Positions 8,168-16,238 of a stretch of 35,461 nt of DNA are shown piece by piece. The notes below the pieces were generated by a model that did no database searches, was not told the origin of the DNA, and was given only the letters and a program-made list of their open reading frames with translations. The number at the start of each line of letters is the position of its first letter. Position 1 is the stretch's first letter. The translations under genes were made by a program, and so were the position numbers. This DNA is from Rhizobiaceae bacterium. GTDB taxonomy: Bacteria > Pseudomonadota > Alphaproteobacteria > Rhizobiales > Rhizobiaceae. The DNA is taken from assembly GCA_023953775.1 (NCBI GenBank), contig JAMLJD010000042.1, positions 1 through 35,461 on the forward strand, read 5' to 3'.

Positions 8168-9997
8168 TCATCTGCCCTCCCGAAGCGCCCGCGCCACGGC
8201 TTTCTGGCCGGACATCGGGAAAAGGAGGTCGACAAAACGTTCCGCCGTGGGGCGGGGTTCGTGGTTTGCGAGGCCGGGACGTTCATTGGCCTCGATGAAG
8301 ACATAGTCCGGTTCGCTCGGCGCGCGGACCATGAAGTCGATGCCGACGACCGGAATGTCGATCGCGCGGGCCGCGCGGCAGGCCGCGTCGACGAGCTTGG
8401 GGTGGACGATGTCGGTGACGTCGTGGATCGAACCGCCGGTATGAAGATTGGCCGTCTTGCGCACGACGATCTCGCGTCCGTCTTCGGGAACGGTGTCGAG
8501 ATCCAGGCCCTCCACCGCGAGACAGCGCATGGTCTCGTCGTCGACGGGAATGGTGCTCTCGCCACCGGTCGCGGCCGAGCGGCGTCGCGACCGGCTTTCG
8601 ATCAGCTTGCCGACGGTACTGCTTCCGTCGCCGATGATTGCCGGCGGCCTGCGGACAGCGGCGGCGACGAGCCGGAAATCGATCACCACGAGGCGAAGGT
8701 CCTCGCCGGAAAAGCAGGATTCGACGAGGACGCGGTCGCAGACCTCGCGCGCATTGACGATCGCTTTTTCGATATCGGCCATCTCGGCAAGCCCGACCGC
8801 AACGCCCCGTCCCTGCTCGCCGCGCGCCGGCTTGACCACGACGGACCCGTGCCGTTCCAGGAAGGCCTGCAGCGCGGCCTCGTCCCCGGCCGCGTCGATC
8901 TGTTCCGGCACAGACAGTCCGGCGCGCTCGACCACTCGGCGCGTCACGGCCTTGTCGTCGCAGATCGACATGGCCACACCCGAGGTCATCTCGGAGAGCG
9001 ATTCGCGGCAGTGTACCGAGCGGCCGCCGTAGGAGAGGCGGAAAAAGCCGCCTTCGGGGTCGGTGATCTCGACCTGGACGCCACGGCGGCGTGCCTCGTC
9101 GACGATGATGCGCGCATAGGGATTGAGCTGGTCGTAGGATTCCAGCGGGGCGGCAAACAGCTTCTCGTTAATCGGGTTCTTGCGCTTGACCGCGAAGACG
9201 GGGACGCGGCGAAAGCCGAGCTTTTCATAAAGCGCGATGGCCTGCTCGTTGTCGTGCATCACCGACAGGTCGAGATAGGCGGCACCGCGCGCCTTGAAGT
9301 GTTCGGCGAGCCGGCGCACCAGCATCTCGCCGACGCCCGGATGACGTGCCTGCGGGTCGACGGCAAGGCACCACAGCGACGACGCATGCTCGGGGTCGTC
9401 GAAGGCGCGCGAATGATCGACCCCGGTCACCGTGCCGATGATCTCGCCGGTCGCCTCCTCCTCCGCGACGAAATAGGTGATCGCGCGGCTGTCGCGCTTC
9501 GACCAGAAGAAATCCGGCCGCACGGTCACCATCCCGCGCGCGGCATAGATGGTGTTGACGGCTTCGGCATCGCTTTCCGACGACAGGCGGCGAATGAAAT
9601 AGCCGCGCGGCTGGCGGCGGCTCGAGCGATAGGTCGCGAGATCGAGGCGGTATGTGTGGGACGGGTCGAGGAAAACTTCCTGCGGCGCCAGCGAAAGAAG
9701 AACATGCGGATCGCGGATATAGAGGGCGATGTCGCGCCTCCCGGGGCCTTCGTCGCGCAGCGCCTCGACGATCCCGGCATTGGACGCGTATGTCTGCGCG
9801 AAGATAAGCCGTCCCCACCCGCAATCGAGCGCGATGGCTTCGCGCCGTCCTGCTTCGCGGTCCTCGTGCTGGCCGATCGGCGGCTTCATCGAATCGTCGC
9901 GCATGCGCTTCAGGCGATGGCCCATCGCCTTCTCGCCGCGCGACCGATGCGTCCGGGTGTCGCCGTCGCGCTTTCTCGACATCGTCTCAGATCCCAT
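8168..9997 (-). CDS. ngg: N-acetylglutaminylglutamine synthetase (GNAT plus ATP-grasp)
   Basis: 609 aa. Builds N-acetylglutaminylglutamine from two glutamines, acetyl-CoA and ATP, the first committed step to the osmolyte NAGGN. The N-terminal half holds a GNAT acetyltransferase domain with the acetyl-CoA loop DPQARHPGVGEML (about residues 215-228) and LYEKLGFRRV. The C-terminal half (about 310-590) is an ATP-grasp ligase resembling cyanophycin synthetase, with VVKPARGEQGRGVAVG near 385 and VVGIDFMV and FIEANERPG near the end. The start at ATG 9997 overlaps the asnO stop by 11 bases; an in-frame ATG at 9982 is an alternative. Domain order and neighbours match the Sinorhizobium and Pseudomonas systems. 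Confidence 0.95.
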   Translation of the reverse strand: MGSETMSRKRDGDTRTHRSRGEKAMGHRLKRMRDDSMKPPIGQHEDREAGRREAIALDCGWGRLIFAQTYASNAGIVEALRDEGPGRRDIALYIRDPHVLLSLAPQEVFLDPSHTYRLDLATYRSSRRQPRGYFIRRLSSESDAEAVNTIYAARGMVTVRPDFFWSKRDSRAITYFVAEEEATGEIIGTVTGVDHSRAFDDPEHASSLWCLAVDPQARHPGVGEMLVRRLAEHFKARGAAYLDLSVMHDNEQAIALYEKLGFRRVPVFAVKRKNPINEKLFAAPLESYDQLNPYARIIVDEARRRGVQVEITDPEGGFFRLSYGGRSVHCRESLSEMTSGVAMSICDDKAVTRRVVERAGLSVPEQIDAAGDEAALQAFLERHGSVVVKPARGEQGRGVAVGLAEMADIEKAIVNAREVCDRVLVESCFSGEDLRLVVIDFRLVAAAVRRPPAIIGDGSSTVGKLIESRSRRRSAATGGESTIPVDDETMRCLAVEGLDLDTVPEDGREIVVRKTANLHTGGSIHDVTDIVHPKLVDAACRAARAIDIPVVGIDFMVRAPSEPDYVFIEANERPGLANHEPRPTAERFVDLLFPMSGQKAVARALREGR

Positions 9998-11762
9998 GCG
10001 TCTGAAGCCAGAGTTCCAGAAGGCCGACCTGCCACAGCTCGGACCCCCGCAGCGGCGTGATGTGGTCGGCCGGATTCGCGAACAGGGTTTCCAGGTAGTC
10101 CCTGCGGAAAAGGCCCCGCTCTCGGGCCGGCTGCGACGTGAGTGCGTCGCGCACCAGATCGAGATACGGCCCGTCGATGTATTTGAGCTCCGGCACCGGG
10201 AAGTAGCCCTTCTTGCGGTCGATCACCTCGCTGGGGATCACTTGCCGGGCCGCATCCTTGAGCACGCCCTTGCCGTCATGCTTCAGCTTCTCCCCGGGCG
10301 GGATGCGGGCGGCGAGCTCGACCAGCTCATGATCGAGGAAGGGAACGCGCGCCTCCAGCCCCCAGGCCATCGTCATGTTGTCGACGCGCTTGACCGGATC
10401 GTCGACCAGCATCACCTGGCTGTCGAGACGCAGGGCCTTGTCGACCGGCCCGCCGGCGCCCGGCCGGCCGAAATGCGACGCGATGACCTCGCGGCTGGGG
10501 TCGTCGGCGACGGTCCATTCGTCGGCAAGCTGGGTCGCGAGCTTTGCGTGGCTGCGGTCGAAGAAGACACCGGCATAGTCTTCTTCGACATCGTTCGAGT
10601 TCATCAGTGGCGGATACCAGTGATAGCCGCCGAACACCTCGTCGGCGCCCTGGCCCGACTGCACGACCTTGATGTGCTTCGACACCTCCTTCGACAGCAG
10701 GTAGAAGCCGACATTGTCGTAGGAGACCATCGGTTCGGACATCGCGGCGAAGGTGCCGGGAAGCGCGTCCATCAGCTCCGACGACGGCACGAAGATCTTG
10801 TGGTGCCTGGTGCCGAAATGATCGGCGATCAGGTCGGAATAGACGAACTCGTCGCCCTTCTCGCCCTTGGCCTCCTGGAAGCCGACGGAGAAGGTCATCA
10901 GCCCGTGCTGCCCGGCCTCGGCCAGCAGGCCGACGATGAGGCTGGAATCGACGCCGCCCGACAACAGCACGCCGACCGGAACGTCGGCGACCATACGGCG
11001 CTTCACGGCGGTCCGCAGCGCATCGAGAACGCGGTCGCGCCACTCGTCCGCCGACAGGTCCTTGGTGGCCGGGTCGCGATCGAAGGGAGGATCCCAGTAG
11101 ACCTTCTCGCGGCTTGTGCCATCGGCCTCGATGACGCGGATCGTCGCCGGCGGCAGCTTGCGCACGCCGTTGAGAATGGTGCGCGGCGGCGGCACGACCG
11201 CATGGAAGGACATGTAGTTGTGGAGCGCGCGCCGGTCGATGGAGGTATCGACCTCGCCCGTCGCGACGAGCGCCGGCAGCGACGACGCGAAACGCAGCGC
11301 CTTCGGCGTCTCGGCGAGGTAAAGCGGCTTGATGCCGAAACGGTCGCGGGCCATCGCGACGCGGCCGCTGTCGCGCTCGTGGATGACGAAGGCGAACATG
11401 CCGTGAAACCGGTCGACGCACTCCTCGCCCCAGGCGTGCCAGGCTTTGAGGATCACCTCTGTGTCGCCGGTCGAGAAGAAGCCGTAGCCCTTGCCCTCCA
11501 GCTCGGCGCGCAGCTCCGGATAATTGTAGATGCAGCCATTGAAGGCGATCGACAGGCCGAGCTGCGGATCGACCATCGGTTGACGGGCCTTCTCCGACAG
11601 GTCGATGATCTTGAGCCTGCGGTGGCCGAGCGCCGCGTTGGCATGGATGAGCATGCCCGACCCGTCGGGTCCGCGCGGCGCCAGAACATCCATCATCCTC
11701 GAAAGCGTCTCGGGCGACGGCTGGGCGCCGTCGAAGCGTATCTCACCGCAAATTCCACACAT
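9987..11762 (-). CDS. asnO: N-acetylglutaminylglutamine amidotransferase (asparagine synthetase-like)
   Basis: 591 aa. Transfers glutamine amide nitrogen to N-acetylglutaminylglutamine, giving the dipeptide amide NAGGN, an osmoprotectant. It is a class II glutamine amidotransferase: Cys2 follows the initiator (MCGICGEIRFDG), with RGPDGSG and ALGHRRLKIIDLS following as in AsnB. The synthetase half has the ATP pyrophosphatase loop LLSGGVDSSL (about 266-275) and later FLDHELVELAARIP. Length is close to the AsnB family. It is the first gene of a three-gene operon and faces a MarR regulator across about 80 bases. General asparagine synthetase is the alternative, made unlikely by the adjacent ngg and M42 genes. 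Confidence 0.95.
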   Translation of the reverse strand: MCGICGEIRFDGAQPSPETLSRMMDVLAPRGPDGSGMLIHANAALGHRRLKIIDLSEKARQPMVDPQLGLSIAFNGCIYNYPELRAELEGKGYGFFSTGDTEVILKAWHAWGEECVDRFHGMFAFVIHERDSGRVAMARDRFGIKPLYLAETPKALRFASSLPALVATGEVDTSIDRRALHNYMSFHAVVPPPRTILNGVRKLPPATIRVIEADGTSREKVYWDPPFDRDPATKDLSADEWRDRVLDALRTAVKRRMVADVPVGVLLSGGVDSSLIVGLLAEAGQHGLMTFSVGFQEAKGEKGDEFVYSDLIADHFGTRHHKIFVPSSELMDALPGTFAAMSEPMVSYDNVGFYLLSKEVSKHIKVVQSGQGADEVFGGYHWYPPLMNSNDVEEDYAGVFFDRSHAKLATQLADEWTVADDPSREVIASHFGRPGAGGPVDKALRLDSQVMLVDDPVKRVDNMTMAWGLEARVPFLDHELVELAARIPPGEKLKHDGKGVLKDAARQVIPSEVIDRKKGYFPVPELKYIDGPYLDLVRDALTSQPARERGLFRRDYLETLFANPADHITPLRGSELWQVGLLELWLQTHGI

Positions 11763-11845
11763 GGTCGGGGGGCTGGCCTCTCGGTTTCGGTTGCCAATTC
11801 GGGCTGTTAGTTATAGTTGTGATTATTAGAAGTCAAATCATTGGC
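11763..11845. promoter_or_regulatory. Shared divergent control region, NAGGN operon and MarR gene
   Basis: About 83 bases separate the two divergent starts. The segment from about 11805 to 11840 is strikingly AT-rich for this genome. It holds a TAGTT direct repeat at 11808-11812 and 11814-11818, plus a loose inverted repeat whose arms are TAGTTAT (11808-11814) and ATTATTA (11822-11828). Both promoters must overlap here, so it is the obvious place for the MarR protein to bind. No clean palindrome stands out. Confidence 0.45.
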
Positions 11846-12349
11846 ATGAAGATGACAGTCGTCAGCGATAACGGCGAGACGCCCGTTCCGTTCCAGCACC
11901 CCGAACTTCGCCTTTTCGAAAAGGCGATCCGCCGGATCGTCCGGTCGCATGACCTGTTGTCCAAGGCGCTCGTCAGGGCCAGCGGCCTGACGGCGGCACA
12001 GCTCGTCCTCCTGAAGGGGATCGAGACGCTTGGCGAGGTGACGACCACCGCACTTTCCGCTTATGCCGACATCAGTTCAGCCACGGTGGTGACCATCCTC
12101 GACAACCTCGAGGACCGGAACCTCATCGAACGCTACCGCTCGGTAAGCGACAGGCGCATCGTCCACACCCGGCTGACCGAGGCGGGGCGCGCGGTGATCC
12201 GCACCGCGCCGGAACCTCTCGGCGATACGATAGCGCAACGCTTCGCTTCGCTTGGGGAACACCGGCGCGCGGCACTTGTTCAGGCCGCGAACGAGATCGC
12301 CGACCTCATGGAGCGCGGACCCGGCACGCCGCCGACCAGCCACGTCTAG
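11846..12349 (+). CDS. MarR-family transcriptional regulator of the NAGGN cluster
   Basis: 167 aa from ATG 11846; ATG 11852 or GTG 11819 are also in frame and none has a good ribosome binding site. A winged helix-turn-helix occupies about residues 45-115: [15 protein letters not shown], then [31 protein letters not shown], then the wing [15 protein letters not shown]. This is the classic MarR layout. It diverges from asnO, and MarR genes next to NAGGN operons also occur elsewhere (for example in Pseudomonas), so it probably controls the operon in response to an unknown signal. No ligand pocket can be deduced. Confidence 0.88.
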   Translation: MKMTVVSDNGETPVPFQHPELRLFEKAIRRIVRSHDLLSKALVRASGLTAAQLVLLKGIETLGEVTTTALSAYADISSATVVTILDNLEDRNLIERYRSVSDRRIVHTRLTEAGRAVIRTAPEPLGDTIAQRFASLGEHRRAALVQAANEIADLMERGPGTPPTSHV

Positions 12350-12378
12350 GCATTTCGCTGCAATACGGCGCTACAGAT

Positions 12379-12392
12379 TTGATCTCCATCAA
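12379..12392. promoter_or_regulatory. FNR/FixK-type box upstream of hemA
   Basis: TTGAT CTCC ATCAA is a perfect match to the FNR-family consensus TTGAT-N4-ATCAA, centred about 145 bases before the hemA start. It lies after the MarR stop in an otherwise non-coding leader. Alphaproteobacterial hemA genes are known targets of FnrL-type regulators, so oxygen-responsive control is likely. If bound at -41.5, transcription would begin near 12427. A TATGAT at 12501-12506 is a possible second -10 element. Confidence 0.75.
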
Positions 12393-12530
12393 GGGACGAA
12401 TGAAGGCCATGTGCTCGTTTGCAGCCCGTGCATGGCTCCGTCTTCCGCGGCGTGGCATTTTGCCCGGTGGGGCCCGATGGACGCGCGCCGCCGACGAAAC
12501 TATGATCCGAGCGAAAATCGGGAAGGCGAC

Positions 12531-13808
12531 ATGAATTACGAACGGTTTTTCGACGAGGCGATCAACCAGCTCCACGCCGAGCGCCGCTACCGGATCTTCG
12601 CGGACCTGGAGCGCATCGTCGGCGGCTTTCCCCGCGCCATCTGGCGTTCCAACGGCGAGGCGCGCGAGATCACCGTATGGTGCTCGAACGACTATCTCGG
12701 CATGGGCCAGAACCCCGAGGTCATCGAGGCCATGCAGCAGACTGCCGGCAGCATGGGTTCCGGCGCCGGCGGCACGCGCAACATCTCTGGCACCAACCAT
12801 CCGCTCGTCGAACTCGAAAGCGAACTCGCCGACCTGCACGGCAAGGAGGCGGGACTGGTGTTCACCTCGGGCTTCGTGTCCAACGAGGCCTCGATCTCGA
12901 CGATCGCGCGGCTGCTGCCGAACTGCCTGATCCTGTCCGACGAGCTGAACCACGCCTCGATGATCGAGGGCGTCCGGCGCTCGGGCGCGGAAAAGAAGGT
13001 CTTCCGCCACAATGACGTCGCGCATCTGGAAAGCCTGCTGCAGGCGGCTGGTCGCGAGCGCGCCAAGCTGATCGTGTTCGAGAGCGTCTATTCGATGGAC
13101 GGCGACATCGCGCCGATCCGGGAGATCGCCGATCTCGCCGAAAAGTACAACGCGATGACCTATATCGACGAGGTCCACGCCGTCGGCATGTATGGTCCGC
13201 GCGGCGGCGGCATCACCGAGCGTGAGGGGCTCGCCGACCGCATCGACGTGATCGAGGGGACGCTCGCCAAGGCCTTCGGGATGCTCGGCGGCTACATCAC
13301 AGGCTCGCGCCAGGTGATCGACGCAGTGCGTTCGTATGCGCCGGGGTTCATCTTCACCACGGCGCTGCCGCCGGCGATCGCCAGCGCAGCCACGGTTTCG
13401 ATCCGCCATCTCAAGGTCTCGCAGGCCGAACGCGAGGCGCACCAACGCCAGGCGCAGCGCACCAAGGACGTACTGACCGATGCCGGCCTGCCGGTCATGC
13501 CATCTGAGACGCATATCGTGCCGCTGCTCGTCGGCGATCCGGAATTGTGCAAGATGGCGAGCGACAGGCTGCTCGGCGTCCACGGCATCTACATCCAGCC
13601 GATCAACTATCCCACCGTGCCGCGTGGCACGGAGCGGCTGCGGATCACGCCGTCGCCGTTCCATTCCGAGGCGCTGATCGAAGCGCTGAAGGACGCGCTG
13701 CTGGAGACGTGGACCGCGCTCGGCATCCCGTTCGACGAATCCGACAGGCCGTCGGTCGCCCAGACGGAACGGATCATTCCGCTCGTCGTGCCGAAATCCG
13801 GCGGCTGA
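12531..13808 (+). CDS. hemA: 5-aminolevulinate synthase
   Basis: Condenses glycine and succinyl-CoA to 5-aminolevulinate, the first step of the C4 (Shemin) haem pathway typical of Alphaproteobacteria. 425 aa from ATG 12531 with GGAAGG just upstream. PLP-enzyme features: [13 protein letters not shown] near the N-terminus, the glycine-rich [15 protein letters not shown] loop, [15 protein letters not shown] for cofactor contact, and [13 protein letters not shown] with the Schiff-base lysine at residue 247. These features separate it from the related 8-amino-7-oxononanoate synthase and KBL enzymes. The upstream FNR-type box suggests oxygen-linked regulation. Confidence 0.98.
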   Translation: MNYERFFDEAINQLHAERRYRIFADLERIVGGFPRAIWRSNGEAREITVWCSNDYLGMGQNPEVIEAMQQTAGSMGSGAGGTRNISGTNHPLVELESELADLHGKEAGLVFTSGFVSNEASISTIARLLPNCLILSDELNHASMIEGVRRSGAEKKVFRHNDVAHLESLLQAAGRERAKLIVFESVYSMDGDIAPIREIADLAEKYNAMTYIDEVHAVGMYGPRGGGITEREGLADRIDVIEGTLAKAFGMLGGYITGSRQVIDAVRSYAPGFIFTTALPPAIASAATVSIRHLKVSQAEREAHQRQAQRTKDVLTDAGLPVMPSETHIVPLLVGDPELCKMASDRLLGVHGIYIQPINYPTVPRGTERLRITPSPFHSEALIEALKDALLETWTALGIPFDESDRPSVAQTERIIPLVVPKSGG

Positions 13809-13820
13809 ACCGGCGAAGCG

Positions 13821-15053
13821 CTAAACCCTTCCCTCCCTTGACAGCGGAAGCAGCCTGCCGGGCGGGTTGCCGACATAGCGCGCACGCGGCCTGATCAAGG
13901 TCGCCGTTTCCAGTTGCTCGATCGCATGGGCAAGCCATCCGGCCAGACGCGCGATGGCGAAGAGTGCCGTCTCGAAGCCCGGCGGACGCCCGAGCATGTG
14001 CATCATCACGGCAAGCGCATAGTCGATATTGGGATGAAGGCCGGTCGCTTCGGTGATCAGGCGCGGCGCGTCCAGCACCAGCCGCGGATCAGCACCGGCG
14101 CGGCCGAGCGCCTGCAGCAGATCGTCGGCGCGTGGGTCGGAGCGCTCGTAGACCGAGTGGCCGAAGCCCGGAATCCGGTCACCCAGCGACACGCGCTCGC
14201 GTATCCTGGCAGCGAGGTCGCCTTCGGCCAGATCGCTCACCATCCCGGCCGCAAGCGCGCCGGCACCACCATGCCTCGGTCCCTTCAACGCGACCAGCCC
14301 GGCCACGGCGGCGTCATACAGCGTCAGCCCGGTGGACGTCGCGCAGCGCAACGAATAGGTCGAGGCGTTGAGTTCGTGATCGGCAAGCAGCACCAGCGCG
14401 CGGCGGAACAGATCTGGCGCCCCAGGTTCCGCCGGCGCCCAGACCGCCGCGACCTGACGGTGGATCGGCGCGACATCGGGACCGGTGCCGAGGATCGCAG
14501 CCGTCGCCAGCCGCGCGACCCGCGCGGCGAGCAGCACGCGCCCCTCGCGGGACCGGTTGTAGGCGCGGGGGTCGGCCGCGCCGGCCAGCGCCAGAACGGC
14601 GATGGCACGCGAGATCGGCGCTTCGTCGCGCGTCGCGGCGATCACCGCCGCCATGGCCGCGCTGACGACGGGAACATTGTCGCTGGTGAACGGATCGACC
14701 CCGCCCGCAGCCCAGAGCAGCGTTGCCACCTGCTCGAAGCCGGCTTCGCGCGACAGAGCCAGGGCATGAACGCCGCGATAGACGGGCCCGTCCTCGGTGA
14801 TCGTCCCGATCGCCGTATCGAGGACCGGCAGTCCGGCGTCGCCCGTCCTCGCCGGGCCCGGTCCGTCTCGGCGCTGCTTGAGAGCGCGCACATCGTCGGC
14901 GCGGTAGCGTTTGCGCCGCGAGTTCGCTTCGGCTTCCGAACGGATGAGCCCACGGCTGACATAGGCGTAGAGCGTCGCCGCGGAAATCGAGAGTTCGCTT
15001 GCCGCCTCCCGGGCCGACAGGAAAAGCGGTTCGCTGTGTACGGGGCCGGTCAT
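13821..15053 (-). CDS. Citrate synthase-family protein with N-terminal helix-turn-helix
   Basis: 410 aa from ATG 15053, with AAGGGA six bases upstream. Residues about 7-65 form a MerR/excisionase-like helix-turn-helix: LFLSAREAASELSISAATLY, then AYVSRGLIRSE, then RRKRYRADDVRALKQRR. The rest is a citrate synthase fold. Catalytic positions appear kept: His in GPRHGG (about 259), His in GFGHSVYERSDPRA (about 297) and Asp in NIDYALAVM (about 341). It may therefore be both enzyme and DNA-binding protein, or a regulator that reads oxaloacetate or CoA esters. It diverges from a second citrate synthase gene across 87 bases holding TTGAT/ATCAA repeats, the likely target. Whether it makes citrate or 2-methylcitrate is not evident. 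Confidence 0.88.
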   Translation of the reverse strand: MTGPVHSEPLFLSAREAASELSISAATLYAYVSRGLIRSEAEANSRRKRYRADDVRALKQRRDGPGPARTGDAGLPVLDTAIGTITEDGPVYRGVHALALSREAGFEQVATLLWAAGGVDPFTSDNVPVVSAAMAAVIAATRDEAPISRAIAVLALAGAADPRAYNRSREGRVLLAARVARLATAAILGTGPDVAPIHRQVAAVWAPAEPGAPDLFRRALVLLADHELNASTYSLRCATSTGLTLYDAAVAGLVALKGPRHGGAGALAAGMVSDLAEGDLAARIRERVSLGDRIPGFGHSVYERSDPRADDLLQALGRAGADPRLVLDAPRLITEATGLHPNIDYALAVMMHMLGRPPGFETALFAIARLAGWLAHAIEQLETATLIRPRARYVGNPPGRLLPLSREGRV

Positions 15054-15067
15054 CGAAATCCCTTACA

Positions 15068-15084
15068 TTGATTTATATAATCAA
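15068..15084. promoter_or_regulatory. Operator-like inverted repeat between citrate synthase genes
   Basis: TTGATT-TATAT-AATCAA has perfect 6-base arms, centred at 15076, in the divergent region between the HTH-citrate synthase and the plain citrate synthase. The spacing between TTGAT and ATCAA is seven bases, so it is not a canonical FNR box. It is a good candidate binding site for the helix-turn-helix of the adjacent protein. Confidence 0.55.
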
Positions 15085-15085
15085 G

Positions 15086-15095
15086 ATTGATCAAT
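15086..15095. promoter_or_regulatory. Second palindrome in the citrate synthase divergent region
   Basis: ATTGATCAAT is a perfect 10-base palindrome, one base after the first repeat. With it, TTGAT/ATCAA half-sites occur four times in 28 bases, suggesting cooperative binding of one protein to both sites. Confidence 0.5.
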
Positions 15096-15140
15096 ACTAT
15101 GCGGCATGCATTCTTTCGAGCCAAAAGAAAGGATGCTCCC

Positions 15141-16229
15141 ATGACAATTCATGCGAAATCGGCGATGGGCCTCGATGGCGTCGTCGCAGCCCAGACCGCG
15201 CTTTCCCACGTCGACGGCGAACGCGGTGAACTCGTGATCGCCGGGCGCCGGGTCGACGATCTGGGACTGTCGGTATCGTTCGAGGCCCTCACCGCCGACC
15301 TGTGGAACGCTTCCGGTGCCTCGCCGCGCGATGCGAACGAGGCAAAGCGGCTGCTCGGCGTCGCGCGGATCAAGGCGCACGGGCTGCTCGAGCATCTGCT
15401 GCCGGCGACTGACGGCATGTCGGTCGTGGCGGGCCTGCGTGCCCTGATCGCGGGGTTACGCCCGGTGGAAGGCCTTCCCGACGAGATTGCGATCGTCGGC
15501 GCGATGCCGGTTCTGGCCGCCGCGGTCACGAGGCGCGCGGCCGGCCTGCCACCCGTCGCGCCCGCGCCGGAGCTTGGCCATGCCGCCGACATGCTACGGA
15601 TGTTTCGCGGCGCCGACGTCACCGATGCCGAGGCACGGGCGCTGAACGCCTATCTGGTGACCGTCATCGATCACGGGATGAACGCCTCGACATTCGCCGG
15701 GCGGGTGGTCGCGTCCACCAACGCCGATCTCTTCATGGCCACGACCGCGGCCTATTGCGCGCTCACGGGCCCGCTTCACGGCGGCGCGCCGGAGCCGGTG
15801 CTCGAGATGCTTGACCAGATCGGGACACGGGACAATATCGAGCCCTGGATCGATGCGGCTCTGGCGCGTGGCGACCGGCTGATGGGTTTCGGCCATCGCA
15901 TCTACCGTGTCCGAGACCCCCGTGCCGACGTGCTGAAGCGTACGATCGAGACCCTGTCCGACGGCAGCGCCGATCTCGGGCTGGCGGCAGAAGTGGAAGC
16001 CTACGCGAAAAAGGCGCTGGAAAAGGCCAAGCCGGATCGCCGGCTGGACACCAATGTCGAATTCTTCACCGCCATCCTGCTCGACGCACTGGATATCCCG
16101 AGGCAGGCCTTCACGACGGTGTTCGCGGCGGGCCGGGCCTCGGGCTGGACCGCGCATGCGATCGAACAGCAACGGACGGGCCGCATGCTGCGTCCCGCCT
16201 CGGTTTATGCCGGCCCGATGCCGGACTGA
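15141..16229 (+). CDS. Citrate synthase/methylcitrate synthase (CitA-like paralogue)
   Basis: 362 aa from ATG 15141, with AAAGGA seven bases upstream. Citrate synthase fold: GPLHGGAPEPVLEML (His near 213), GFGHRIYRVRDPRADVLK (His near 252), and the C-terminal RTGRMLRPASVYAGP. The aspartate that acts as base in standard citrate synthases is replaced by glutamate in NVEFFTAILLD (about 306). From family knowledge, this Glu and the C-terminal signature resemble the actinobacterial citrate synthase 2 (CitA) group, so the change need not mean loss of activity. It is shorter than the main hexameric GltA, so it is an accessory enzyme. Divergent from the HTH-fused paralogue and probably controlled with it. 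Confidence 0.88.
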   Translation: MTIHAKSAMGLDGVVAAQTALSHVDGERGELVIAGRRVDDLGLSVSFEALTADLWNASGASPRDANEAKRLLGVARIKAHGLLEHLLPATDGMSVVAGLRALIAGLRPVEGLPDEIAIVGAMPVLAAAVTRRAAGLPPVAPAPELGHAADMLRMFRGADVTDAEARALNAYLVTVIDHGMNASTFAGRVVASTNADLFMATTAAYCALTGPLHGGAPEPVLEMLDQIGTRDNIEPWIDAALARGDRLMGFGHRIYRVRDPRADVLKRTIETLSDGSADLGLAAEVEAYAKKALEKAKPDRRLDTNVEFFTAILLDALDIPRQAFTTVFAAGRASGWTAHAIEQQRTGRMLRPASVYAGPMPD

Positions 16230-16238
16230 GCCCCGGGC

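Noticed and set aside
8150..11810. Plus-strand frames of about 640 and 690 codons across the NAGGN operon
   Set aside because: Both lie opposite clearly identified ngg and asnO and have the composition of antisense shadows.
12252..12530. In-frame upstream extension of hemA
   Set aside because: ALA synthase similarity begins at ATG 12531 with GGAAGG upstream; the extension covers the FNR box and has no protein features.
15068..15084. Reading the citrate synthase repeat as an FNR box
   Set aside because: TTGAT and ATCAA are seven bases apart rather than four.
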